A stretch of DNA of 13,037 nt from positions 1 to 13,037 of the forward strand of contig SLIS01000386.1 of assembly GCA_007135505.1 (NCBI GenBank). The letters are read 5' to 3'. Shown in pieces: positions 7,277 through 13,037 of the stretch; within the stretch, counting starts at the first letter, position 1, and each line of letters begins with the position of its first letter. Origin of the DNA: Halovivax sp. (GTDB lineage: Archaea; Halobacteriota; Halobacteria; Halobacteriales; Natrialbaceae). The notes under the pieces are model-generated. The model was not told the origin of the DNA and made no database searches. It saw only the letters and a program-made list of their open reading frames with translations. Both the position numbers and the translations under genes were made by a program.

Positions 7277-7699
7277 CTAGGAGATGTCGATTTGGTGGCC
7301 GCCGGCCTCGCCGGTGAGCTTCGGAAGCGTCACGGTCAGCACGCCGTTGTTGTACGTGGCTTCGATCCCCTCCTCGTCGACGGGATCGGGCAGGCGGATC
7401 CGCCGACTCACCGTGTGTTGGGTCCGTTCGCGGCGAATGTAGTCGCCCTCTTCGTGCGTCTCTGCGGCGTCGCGGCTCGCCTCCAGTTTCAGCGCGCCGT
7501 CGACCAGGCGGAGGTCGACGTCGTCGGTGTCGTAGCCGGGCAGATCGGCGGTGACGACGTACTCCTCGCCGGTGTCCGCGACGTCGACGCCGGCCTGGCC
7601 GGGGATGGCGAGGCCGCTGTCACGCCCCATTCCTTCCTCGAACTGGGCACTCAGCCGATCGAACAGGTCCTCGAGGTCCTCGAACGGATTTCGACGCAT
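7277..7699 (-). CDS. Small heat-shock protein, Hsp20/alpha-crystallin family, 140 aa
   Basis: An ATP-independent holdase that binds unfolding proteins as part of large oligomers. The N-terminal arm MRRNPFEDLEDLFDRL is typical of archaeal Hsp20 and probably helical. The alpha-crystallin domain runs from about residue 37 to 128. EEYVVTADLPGY is at 45-56, and YNNGVLTVTLPK near 117-128 corresponds to the family signature with A-x-x-x-N-G-V-L. The C-terminal IDI (137-139) fits the I-x-I motif that joins subunits. The ATG at 7699 is preferred over an in-frame TTG at 7708 because a TATA-like element is 28 bases upstream of the ATG and the protein then begins at the conserved arm. The gene stands alone between leuS and pheA on the same strand, with gaps of 289 and 142 bases. 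Whether it is heat-induced cannot be read from the sequence. Confidence 0.93.
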   Translation of the reverse strand: MRRNPFEDLEDLFDRLSAQFEEGMGRDSGLAIPGQAGVDVADTGEEYVVTADLPGYDTDDVDLRLVDGALKLEASRDAAETHEEGDYIRRERTQHTVSRRIRLPDPVDEEGIEATYNNGVLTVTLPKLTGEAGGHQIDIS

Positions 7700-7723
7700 A
7701 CCTGTCAATTGGACGTGAACGGA

Positions 7724-7731
7724 GATAAGTT
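7724..7731 (-). promoter_or_regulatory. TATA-like element of the Hsp20 gene
   Basis: The minus strand reads AACTTATC, centred about 28 bases before the ATG at 7699. This fixes the preferred start and suggests a leaderless transcript. Confidence 0.45.
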
Positions 7732-7841
7732 CTCCCCCGGCAGCCCGAACACAATCCCCGGGGTCGGCAAATCCGGGCGACGTCGGCTCGATACGCCTCG
7801 TCTAGCCACCAGACGATCGGACCACGACCGACGATCGCGAC

Positions 7842-8648
7842 TCAGGAATCGACGTGGGTGACGTCGTACGAACCGAGTCGACGGATGTGGCCCCCGTCCA
7901 TGGCCTCTTCGATGGCGGCGAGTGCCTCCCGCGTCCGGGGCTCGTCCAGTCCCGCCTCGAAGTCGAGGTGGAAAACGTACTCGCCGAGCCGTCGACCGGT
8001 CGGTCGGGATTCGATCCTGGTGAGGTTGATTGTGCGGTCGGCGAACGGTTCGAGCAGCGAGTGAAGCAGGCCCGGGTGGTTCGCACCCGGGGCGATGACG
8101 ATCGTACTCTTGGTTCCCGATTCGGCGCGCTCGTCACCGGTTGCGAGTACAAAAAACCGGGTCCGATTCGACGACCGGTCCTGGATATCCCTCCCAATGC
8201 ACTGGAGGTCGCCGCTCGCGGCTGCCGGATGGGCGATCGCCGCGACCGAATCGTCGTTTCGGGCCCGTTCGACCGCGGCGGCCGTGCTCGTTACGGCTTC
8301 CCGAGCTGGCGATGGGTAGGACCGATCGAGGAAGTCCCGACACTGTGCGAGTGCCTGGGGGTGACTCGCGACGACGTCGAACGACGGTCCTTGCGCGAGC
8401 AGAGCGTGCCGAATCGGCGCGACGAGTTCGCGAACGACGGCGACCGGCGCGTCGGCGAGGGCGTCGGACGTCTCCGTGACGCTCCCCTCGATGCTGTTCT
8501 CGATCGGGACGACCCCGCGTTCGGCTGCCCCTCGTTCGACCGCCTCGACCACTGCCGTTACTGACGGTCGGAAGGAGACGTCGTCGTCTATCGCGAGCGC
8601 GGCTCGATGCGAATAGGTACCGGCCGGTCCGAGGGTGACGACGGTCAC
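7842..8648 (-). CDS. pheA: Prephenate dehydratase with ACT regulatory domain, 268 aa
   Basis: Converts prephenate to phenylpyruvate in phenylalanine synthesis. The catalytic domain begins VTVVTLGPAGTYSH (GPAGTYSH at 7-14). It has PIENSIEGSV at 48-57 and ends with the active-site NRTRF at 161-165, whose Thr-Arg-Phe is conserved in the family. The ACT domain (about 180-265) has GANHPGLL (188-195) in place of the usual GALxxxL and ESRP at 213-216. These are the phenylalanine-binding motifs, so feedback inhibition by phenylalanine is likely. There is no chorismate mutase domain, so it is the stand-alone form. I chose the GTG at 8648 because homologues start within a few residues of VTLGPAGTYSH and because AGTCTTTT lies about 32 bases upstream. 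An ATG at 8690 in the same frame would add 14 unconserved residues. Confidence 0.95.
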   Translation of the reverse strand: MTVVTLGPAGTYSHRAALAIDDDVSFRPSVTAVVEAVERGAAERGVVPIENSIEGSVTETSDALADAPVAVVRELVAPIRHALLAQGPSFDVVASHPQALAQCRDFLDRSYPSPAREAVTSTAAAVERARNDDSVAAIAHPAAASGDLQCIGRDIQDRSSNRTRFFVLATGDERAESGTKSTIVIAPGANHPGLLHSLLEPFADRTINLTRIESRPTGRRLGEYVFHLDFEAGLDEPRTREALAAIEEAMDGGHIRRLGSYDVTHVDS

Positions 8649-8676
8649 GGGTACCGATCGTACGACCGACCGGCCC

Positions 8677-8684
8677 AAAAGACT
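8677..8684 (-). promoter_or_regulatory. Possible TATA-like element of pheA
   Basis: The minus strand reads AGTCTTTT followed by GGGCCG, about 32 bases before the GTG start at 8648. It is a weak match. If real, it lies inside the longer reading frame from 8690 and so argues for the GTG start. Confidence 0.3.
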
Positions 8685-8839
8685 ACCCACGGAACAGTCC
8701 GGATACTGGTCGTCATCGTCGTTCGTCGGTGAAATAGCGCTCGGGTTTCGGGTACCGTTCGGTTATCCGCCGATACCGACGGCTCTCGGGCGGTCGGTGC
8801 CACATCGGTTACCAGTAAAGGATCCTCGCTAGGGGCAGC

Positions 8840-9148
8840 TCACTCGTCCAGATGCTCGATCCCTTGTTTCGAGACGTTCGCCTCGGTGATCTCGTTTGGC
8901 ATCCAGTCTGGCTTGTCGTCCGGTGCCGTCTCCTCCCAGGCCCACCCTTCGTAGATGTGTACCTTGTCCGTCCCCTTCTCACGGAGTTGGAGTTCGACTC
9001 GCTCGGCTGCGGCCTCGCTCGGGCCGGGTTCGAGCCGGCGAGCGGCTTTCAGTGCCGCCTGTCGGGGTGTGTTGCCTGAGAAGACGCTCGATTCGTCACC
9101 GCCGTCTTCGCGGAGCGCGAAGTTTCGTTTGCCATCTTCACGTACCAT
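8840..9148 (-). CDS. Non-histone chromosomal protein MC1, 102 aa
   Basis: A small DNA-bending architectural protein first known from Methanosarcina and common in haloarchaea. It binds as a monomer and bends DNA sharply, helping to package the chromosome. The characteristic blocks are all present: KRNFALRE (7-14), VFSGNTPRQAALKAARR (22-38), LREKGTDKVHIYEGW (55-69) and DDKPDWMPNEIT (77-88). The length is near that of the family. It is more acidic at the C-terminus than the methanogen proteins, as expected for a halophile. The start at 9148 has GGAGG eight bases upstream. An in-frame ATG at 9163 would add MEAGT and lies 26 bases from a TATA box, so it could be used as a leaderless start. The same frame stays open to 9553, but that stretch shows no homology and is not included. 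The gene diverges from the AbrB-like gene. Confidence 0.93.
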   Translation of the reverse strand: MVREDGKRNFALREDGGDESSVFSGNTPRQAALKAARRLEPGPSEAAAERVELQLREKGTDKVHIYEGWAWEETAPDDKPDWMPNEITEANVSKQGIEHLDE

Positions 9149-9156
9149 GGTTCCAG

Positions 9157-9161
9157 CCTCC
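9157..9161 (-). promoter_or_regulatory. Shine-Dalgarno-like GGAGG before MC1
   Basis: GGAGG is followed by eight bases and then the ATG at 9148. This is the only clear Shine-Dalgarno site in the window, and it favours 9148 over the upstream ATG at 9163, which overlaps it. Confidence 0.45.
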
Positions 9162-9185
9162 ATGTCAGACCAGCGCACAATGTGA

Positions 9186-9196
9186 CATAAAGATAT
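9186..9196 (-). promoter_or_regulatory. TATA box of the MC1 gene
   Basis: The minus strand reads ATATCTTTATG. The TTTAT core is centred 26 bases before the ATG at 9163, so transcription should start near that base and leave about 15 bases before the ATG at 9148. Confidence 0.5.
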
Positions 9197-9450
9197 CCCC
9201 GACAATCGGCTGACTGCGTCGGTATGTTTAAGTGAAATGCGGTTCACGTCGAGGGGAATCGTAACGTGGCTGCTGTTTCGGGCGGTTTCATCGCGATCGA
9301 TCGGGTTCTTTCCGGGGTGGCAAGCTGCACAGACGATCGACCCAACAGACGCCGTCGGCAGTCGTTCACGCGACGCGGGAAACCGTTCGAAACGCACGTA
9401 GGCATCCAGCCCACTGGGCGGCGGCTTCGAAAAATCCTCGGCTGTGTCGT

Positions 9451-9470
9451 AGAAAACACTTAAGTATATC
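9451..9470 (+). promoter_or_regulatory. Promoter of the AbrB-like gene
   Basis: AGAAAACACTTAAGTATATC contains an A-rich BRE-like part and the AT-rich core TTAAGTATAT, centred about 36 bases before the ATG at 9501. This predicts a short leader of roughly ten bases. The core includes the 8-base palindrome ACTTAAGT (9458-9465), which could be an operator. Confidence 0.5.
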
Positions 9471-9500
9471 CTACGGCGAAGCACTGAGTAGAACCCCGCG

Positions 9501-9698
9501 ATGGTCCGGAAAAAGACGCTGAGTCCAAGCGGTGCGAAAGACGAGGACGGCAACTATCACAACGTACACCTCAATCTCCACGAGGACGAACTGGCGGTCG
9601 CCGGGATGCAGATCGGGGACGAAGTGTTCGTCCGCGTGCGAGACGGCAAAATCATCATCCAGAAAGCCGACGAGGACGAACTCGATCACGAATTCTAA
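9501..9698 (+). CDS. Small AbrB/SpoVT-like protein, 65 aa
   Basis: A complete small protein of the type that recurs in haloarchaea, as far as I remember them. After a basic start (MVRKKTLSPSGAKDEDG) it has a strand of alternating hydrophobic residues, YHNVHLNLHEDEL, then AGMQIGDEVFVRVRDGKIIIQKAD at about 34-57. The G-D-E-V-x-V-x-V-x-D-G-K-I-I-I pattern is that of the swapped-hairpin AbrB/MazE/SpoVT fold, whose members bind DNA as dimers. I infer a DNA-binding regulator or an antitoxin-like protein, but no toxin gene lies beside it, and its targets are unknown. The C-terminal ADEDELDHEF is strongly acidic. It has its own promoter and diverges from MC1. The ATG at 9501 has no Shine-Dalgarno site. 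Assignment to the fold is from pattern only. Confidence 0.85.
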   Translation: MVRKKTLSPSGAKDEDGNYHNVHLNLHEDELAVAGMQIGDEVFVRVRDGKIIIQKADEDELDHEF

Positions 9699-9995
9699 TA
9701 CGAACTCGCCGGGCATACCCACCTCACGGATGCACGATCCGTCGCAGTGGTGACTCGGCGGGAACGCTCCGGAGAGCCCCGGGGTGTCGGTCCCCGGAAC
9801 GGCCATCGGCCGGCGCCGCGATACAGTCGTGAATTTCCACCAGCACCCGTCGACCGGCGACGGGTCGAGATGGGCCCGCGTACACCAGCGGGAGTGTCCG
9901 TACGACGCGTTCCGTCCGGTAGCCACAGCCTAGCCACCGGGAGCCCAGCATTCGCCCCTGTATAACTACGCCCCGATACCGACCGTGAGTAGGTG
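9699..9995. other. Spacer with three perfect hairpins
   Basis: No credible gene is seen in this stretch. It holds three perfect inverted repeats. The first, 9727-9743, has arms ACGGAT/ATCCGT and a 5-base loop. The second, 9780-9798, has arms CCGGGG/CCCCGG and a 7-base loop. The third, 9846-9866, has arms ACCCGTCG/CGACGGGT and a 5-base loop. They could belong to the 3' end of the AbrB-like transcript, to a structured RNA, or to regulation of the ATP-grasp gene. No T run follows any of them. Confidence 0.45.
9959..9966 (+). promoter_or_regulatory. TATA box of the ATP-grasp gene
   Basis: TGTATAAC is centred about 33 bases before the ATG at 9996, predicting a transcript with a leader of only a few bases. 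AGGTG directly precedes the ATG and is too close to act as a ribosome-binding site. Confidence 0.5.
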
Positions 9996-11204
9996 ATGGA
10001 GATTGACCCGAGCGGCGACGAACGGGTGTCGGTGGTCGTTCCGGCCATCGACGCACCGAGCAGTGTCGCCTGCCTTCGATCGCTCGGCCGGCGTGGGATC
10101 CACACGATCGTGGTCTCTGAATCGCCGTCGGCACCGGCGCTGCACTCGGCCTTCTGTGACGAGGCGGTCCCGGTCCCCGGACCTGCAGCCGACCTACTCG
10201 ACTACCGGGACGCACTGCTGACGCTCGCGAGGCGCGACGACGTTCGCTCGATCGTCCCCGTCCGCGAGGCCGACGTCTACGTTCTCTCGGCGTATCGCGA
10301 CGCGTTCGCCCAGCACCTCAAGACGCCCTGGCCCGACATCGAAACCCTCGCCCGCGTCCAGGATCGATGTGCGCTCTTCGAGGCGGCCGACCGGGCCGGC
10401 GTGGCCGCGCCGGAGACCGGCCTCCTCGGCGAGACCGGCGATCGGACCCGAGAGTGGATCGTCAAGCCGCGGTACTCGATTCTCACCGATCGGTACGTCG
10501 ATTGCGGTCCCGCGGAGTGCGTGGCGCCACCGACGACCACGTACGTTCCGCCGGGAACCGAACCAGACGTCGAGGGATTGACCGCGGAGATGGGCCACGA
10601 ACCCATCTGCCAGGAGTACGTCCGGACGCCACACGAGTACGGATTCTTCGCCCTCTACGACGAGGGAGACCCGATCGCCACCTTCCAGCATCGCCAGCGT
10701 CGCGGGTACAGCTACGCCGGCGGACCGAGCGCGTTCCGCGAGTCCGTCGAGATCCCCGCCCTCGAGGAGGCGGGACTGGCATTGCTCGACGAACTCGACT
10801 GGCACGGGCTGGCCATGGTCGAGTTCCTCAGAGACGAGGAGACGGGCGAGTTCAAGCTGATGGAGATCAATCCCCGATTCTGGTCGTCACTACCGTTCAC
10901 CGTCCAGGCCGGCGTCGACTTTCCGTACTACTACTGGAAGCTCTGTAACGGGGGCTGTGAACGAGTGCCCGCGGAGTACGACGTCGGCGTCGCCGGCCAC
11001 CTCCTCCGCGGGGAGTTACTGTACCTCTACTCCATCGTCGCCCACGACTTCGAACTCGTGGACCGACCCTCGTTTCCCGTGGCCCTCGGGTCCGTGTTGC
11101 GGTCGCTGGTTTCACACCCCCGCTTCGACTACCTCCAGCGCGAGGATCCGCGGCCGTTCCTCAGGGACCTGCGCAACGCGGTCGGATCGATTCGAACACA
11201 GTAA
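9996..11204 (+). CDS. ATP-grasp carboxylate-amine ligase-like protein, 402 aa
   Basis: An enzyme of the ATP-grasp superfamily, which joins a carboxylate to an amine or thiol through an acyl-phosphate. The N-terminal pre-ATP-grasp domain starts VSVVVPAIDAPSSVACLRSLG (11-31), with a Rossmann-like strand, and includes PVREADVYVLS at 88-98. The ATP-binding region has the nucleotide-contacting Lys157 in IVKPRYS and the hinge strand CQEYV (205-209). The metal-binding site is seen as E276 in MVEFL and E290-x-N292-x-R294 in LMEINPRFW. The C-terminal 80 residues are specific to this subgroup. No signal peptide or membrane span is seen. The substrate cannot be told from sequence or neighbours, since the gene stands alone, diverging from no other gene and convergent with pheT. 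ATG 9996 is preferred to the GTG at 9993 just before it. Confidence 0.88.
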   Translation: MEIDPSGDERVSVVVPAIDAPSSVACLRSLGRRGIHTIVVSESPSAPALHSAFCDEAVPVPGPAADLLDYRDALLTLARRDDVRSIVPVREADVYVLSAYRDAFAQHLKTPWPDIETLARVQDRCALFEAADRAGVAAPETGLLGETGDRTREWIVKPRYSILTDRYVDCGPAECVAPPTTTYVPPGTEPDVEGLTAEMGHEPICQEYVRTPHEYGFFALYDEGDPIATFQHRQRRGYSYAGGPSAFRESVEIPALEEAGLALLDELDWHGLAMVEFLRDEETGEFKLMEINPRFWSSLPFTVQAGVDFPYYYWKLCNGGCERVPAEYDVGVAGHLLRGELLYLYSIVAHDFELVDRPSFPVALGSVLRSLVSHPRFDYLQREDPRPFLRDLRNAVGSIRTQ

Positions 11205-11219
11205 CTACCTGCTGTCTTC

Positions 11220-11234
11220 GGTGAGCCGGTCACC
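11220..11234. terminator. Possible hairpin between convergent genes
   Basis: Arms GGTGA and TCACC flank GCCGG in the 38-base gap between the stops of the ATP-grasp gene and pheT. The place suits a two-way terminator, but the stem is short and has no T run on either strand. Confidence 0.2.
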
Positions 11235-11242
11235 AACAGGAG

Positions 11243-13027
11243 CTACGCGTCCCGCAGGCCGGCCAGGTCGAACTCGAACGCCGCCACGGGCACCTCGAGG
11301 TCGTGGTCGACCAGCACCGCGGGGTGGAGTTCGCCGATGACACCCACGTCCTCGCCGTCGAGGACGACGCTCGCGGTTCGGCCGTCGATGAACGACGGGT
11401 GGTCGGTCGGCGGAGTCTCGAGGTCGACGTCGAACGCACGGGCGAGTGCCTGCAGACGAGCCTTGGCGTCCTCGTAGGCGGCGTCGTGTCGGGCCAGCAC
11501 CGCCGCGACGTGTCGCGACTCGGCGACGCCCGTGTTCACCGACTCGTCGACCTCGGCGACGAAGCCGACTTCGGCCAGGTCCTGCGGGTACGCCCGGTGA
11601 GTGTTGTTTTCGAGAACGGTCAGGAGCGACGGCAGCGCCCACGTCCTGACGATGGCGAAGTCCTCGCTGTAGGGATTCGTCACCGCGGCCGGTTCGCCCG
11701 CCCCGAGGACGTCCGCCCCCGGTTCGATACCGAGGCGATCGAAGTTGTCGGCCTCGCCGATGAGGTGGAAGTTGAGCATGTCCTCGAAGCCGAGCCCGAC
11801 GAGCGTCTCGCGGGTGGCCTCCTCGAGGCGACTTCGTTCGTGGCGTCCGCCGACCGTCCCGACGGCCGGGTACCGCGGCTCGAGGTCGTTGAAGCCGAAG
11901 GCCCGGCCGAGGTCGTCGACGACGTCCAGCGGATGGAGGACGTCGACGCGGTACGGCGGGACGGTGACCTCGTAGACGAGCTCGCCAGCGTCGGACTCTC
12001 CCGCCTCGGCGTCCAGGCCCGCCCGTTCGGCGAGGTCGAGCACCTCCTCGGGGTCGAGGTCGATGCCGAGGATACGCTCGATTCGATCGTGTGAGACGGT
12101 CTTCGTCTTCGTCGAGAGCTCGGGACGGACGAGCGACGGCGCCTCGCGCTCGCCGATCTCGTCTCGCCCGCCGCTCGATTCGATCGCCTCGGCCGCCACC
12201 GCCGGATCGGCGTACTCGACGGTGACGTCCTCGATCGTCGCCCCGCGGGCGTCGAGGGCGTAGCAGATGATCGCACACATGCGGTCGATCGTCCACTGGT
12301 CGGTGCCGGTCAACTCGACGAAGAGCTCGCGTGAGTCGGTGGAAACCTCGGTTCGGCGGCCGTTGATCACCGGCGGGAACGAGAACAGCCCGATGTCGTC
12401 GTAGATCGCTGGCATCGCCTCGTAGTCGGCGACGACGTCGGCGTACTCCCGACCGGTCGGGTGGTCCGTGATGATCTCGCCGGGCGTCAGCTCCCGATCC
12501 GAGTCGAGCGGGACGAACCGCTCGCCGTCGGGGGCGACGCCGGTGTATCGGATCGTCGGATTGCCTTCGGTGGCCGGCGCGCCCCGGAGCATCGCCAGGT
12601 CGTGGATCCCGATCGCACCCTTCACCCGGTCGCGGCCCATCGTCGCGTGGAGCTTCTCCTGGAGCTGGATGAGCGAGTCGAGCGAGTCCTCGTCCAGGTC
12701 GACGCCGCGGATCACCGCGCCGGTGACGAACGGTCGCTCGGGGGGCACGTCCTCGTCGACCCGGATGGTCCAGTCGGCTTCGGTCGTCGTCGGGACGTAG
12801 ACGCCGCGATCCTCGCCGTACTGGTAGCGAAGCGAGCGAGCGATTCCCTCGACCGAGAGTCGATCGAGCCGGTCGGGGGCGAACTCGAGCTCGAACGTCC
12901 CGTCTTCCGTCTCGCCCTCGTACTCGAGGCCCAGTGCGAACAGGTCGTCGATCAGCTCCTCGTCGTTCACGTCGGTCGCGCCCGAGAGGGTGCGCAGTTC
13001 GTCCGGATCGATGTCGACGGTCGGCAT
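11243..13027 (-). CDS. pheT: Phenylalanyl-tRNA synthetase beta subunit, 594 aa
   Basis: The beta subunit of the alpha2-beta2 PheRS that charges tRNA-Phe. It has the shorter archaeal/eukaryotic layout without the bacterial N-terminal tRNA-binding extension. The B3/B4 editing region spans about 95-280 and includes FPPVINGRRTEV at 217-228. The B5 domain follows at about 300-375, with VPPYRVDVLHPLDVVDDLGRAFGF's start at 356. The class II-like core runs to the end and holds NPYSEDFAIVR (451-461), HPSFIDGRTA (543-552) and GVIGELHPAVL (562-572). Length is slightly above the usual archaeal 545-590 because of acidic insertions. The ATG at 13027 is ten bases from the window edge. The bases before it contain TGA at 13037-13035 in another frame, seven bases from the ATG, which fits the end of an upstream pheS in a pheST operon. 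That gene itself is not in the window. Confidence 0.96.
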   Translation of the reverse strand: MPTVDIDPDELRTLSGATDVNDEELIDDLFALGLEYEGETEDGTFELEFAPDRLDRLSVEGIARSLRYQYGEDRGVYVPTTTEADWTIRVDEDVPPERPFVTGAVIRGVDLDEDSLDSLIQLQEKLHATMGRDRVKGAIGIHDLAMLRGAPATEGNPTIRYTGVAPDGERFVPLDSDRELTPGEIITDHPTGREYADVVADYEAMPAIYDDIGLFSFPPVINGRRTEVSTDSRELFVELTGTDQWTIDRMCAIICYALDARGATIEDVTVEYADPAVAAEAIESSGGRDEIGEREAPSLVRPELSTKTKTVSHDRIERILGIDLDPEEVLDLAERAGLDAEAGESDAGELVYEVTVPPYRVDVLHPLDVVDDLGRAFGFNDLEPRYPAVGTVGGRHERSRLEEATRETLVGLGFEDMLNFHLIGEADNFDRLGIEPGADVLGAGEPAAVTNPYSEDFAIVRTWALPSLLTVLENNTHRAYPQDLAEVGFVAEVDESVNTGVAESRHVAAVLARHDAAYEDAKARLQALARAFDVDLETPPTDHPSFIDGRTASVVLDGEDVGVIGELHPAVLVDHDLEVPVAAFEFDLAGLRDA

Positions 13028-13037
13028 CAGTAGATCA

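Larger units (their letters stand above)
9149..9500. other. Divergent spacer between MC1 and the AbrB-like gene
   Basis: These 352 bases are visibly less GC-rich than the genes around them. The left end holds the MC1 promoter and the right end holds the AbrB-like promoter. In between, at 9226-9238, the minus strand reads ATTTCACTTAAAC, a possible second promoter. Short open frames on both strands here (for example 9266-9463 plus and 9244-9459 minus) encode basic, Ser/Arg-rich peptides unlike haloarchaeal proteins, so I call none. No tRNA-like or strong hairpin structure was seen. Confidence 0.6.

Noticed and set aside
8691..8839. A small gene in the 149-base gap between MC1 and pheA
   Set aside because: Open frames here (for example 8635-8832 plus) have no motif and overlap the pheA start, and no promoter-plus-start pair was found.
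9149..9553. N-terminal extension of MC1 with a CxxCH heme-like motif
   Set aside because: The frame stays open by chance through the spacer and runs through the AbrB-like promoter and the start of that gene. MC1 homology, a TATA box and a GGAGG site all mark the start near 9148-9163.
11205..12296. A 363-codon minus-strand frame overlapping pheT in another frame
   Set aside because: It is Arg/Gly-rich, low in complexity and entirely inside pheT, which is conserved from end to end.

Overview
The window looks like part of a haloarchaeal chromosome (class Halobacteria). The base composition is GC-rich. The predicted proteins are acidic, with Asp/Glu-rich insertions in otherwise conserved enzymes. 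Most genes have a TATA-like element about 26-33 bases before the start codon and no Shine-Dalgarno site, which is the leaderless-transcript pattern of haloarchaea. A chromosomal protein MC1 and archaeal-type LeuRS and PheRS-beta agree with this. The paired leucyl-tRNA synthetases recall Natrialba-type organisms, but I cannot name a genus.

Layout. Bases 1-185 (minus) are the N-terminal part of a cupin protein cut by the window edge. Bases 234-1049 (minus) encode a DUF2071/YqjF-family protein. Bases 1167-4121 and 4300-6987 (both minus) are two complete, different leucyl-tRNA synthetases in tandem. The first is archaeal throughout. The second has a bacterial-type catalytic and editing body with an archaeal-type C-terminal tRNA-binding domain. 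Bases 7277-7699 (minus) encode a small heat-shock protein. Bases 7842-8648 (minus) encode prephenate dehydratase. Bases 8840-9148 (minus) encode chromosomal protein MC1. Diverging from MC1 across a 352-base spacer is a 65-residue AbrB-like protein (9501-9698, plus). After a 297-base spacer containing three perfect small hairpins comes an ATP-grasp ligase of unknown substrate (9996-11204, plus). Convergent with it is pheT (11243-13027, minus), whose partner pheS probably lies just beyond the right edge.

How the genes relate. This is mainly a housekeeping region. Three genes charge tRNA (two leuS, pheT), one commits chorismate-derived prephenate to phenylalanine (pheA), one compacts DNA (MC1) and one protects proteins (Hsp20). 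Almost every gene has its own candidate promoter, so they read as separate transcription units rather than one operon. No tRNA, rRNA, CRISPR array, insertion sequence or integrase was seen. The most interesting content is the chimeric second LeuRS beside the archaeal one. Next come the changed KMSKS signature of the archaeal LeuRS, a 24-base palindrome inside its acidic insertion, and the hairpin-rich spacer at 9699-9995.
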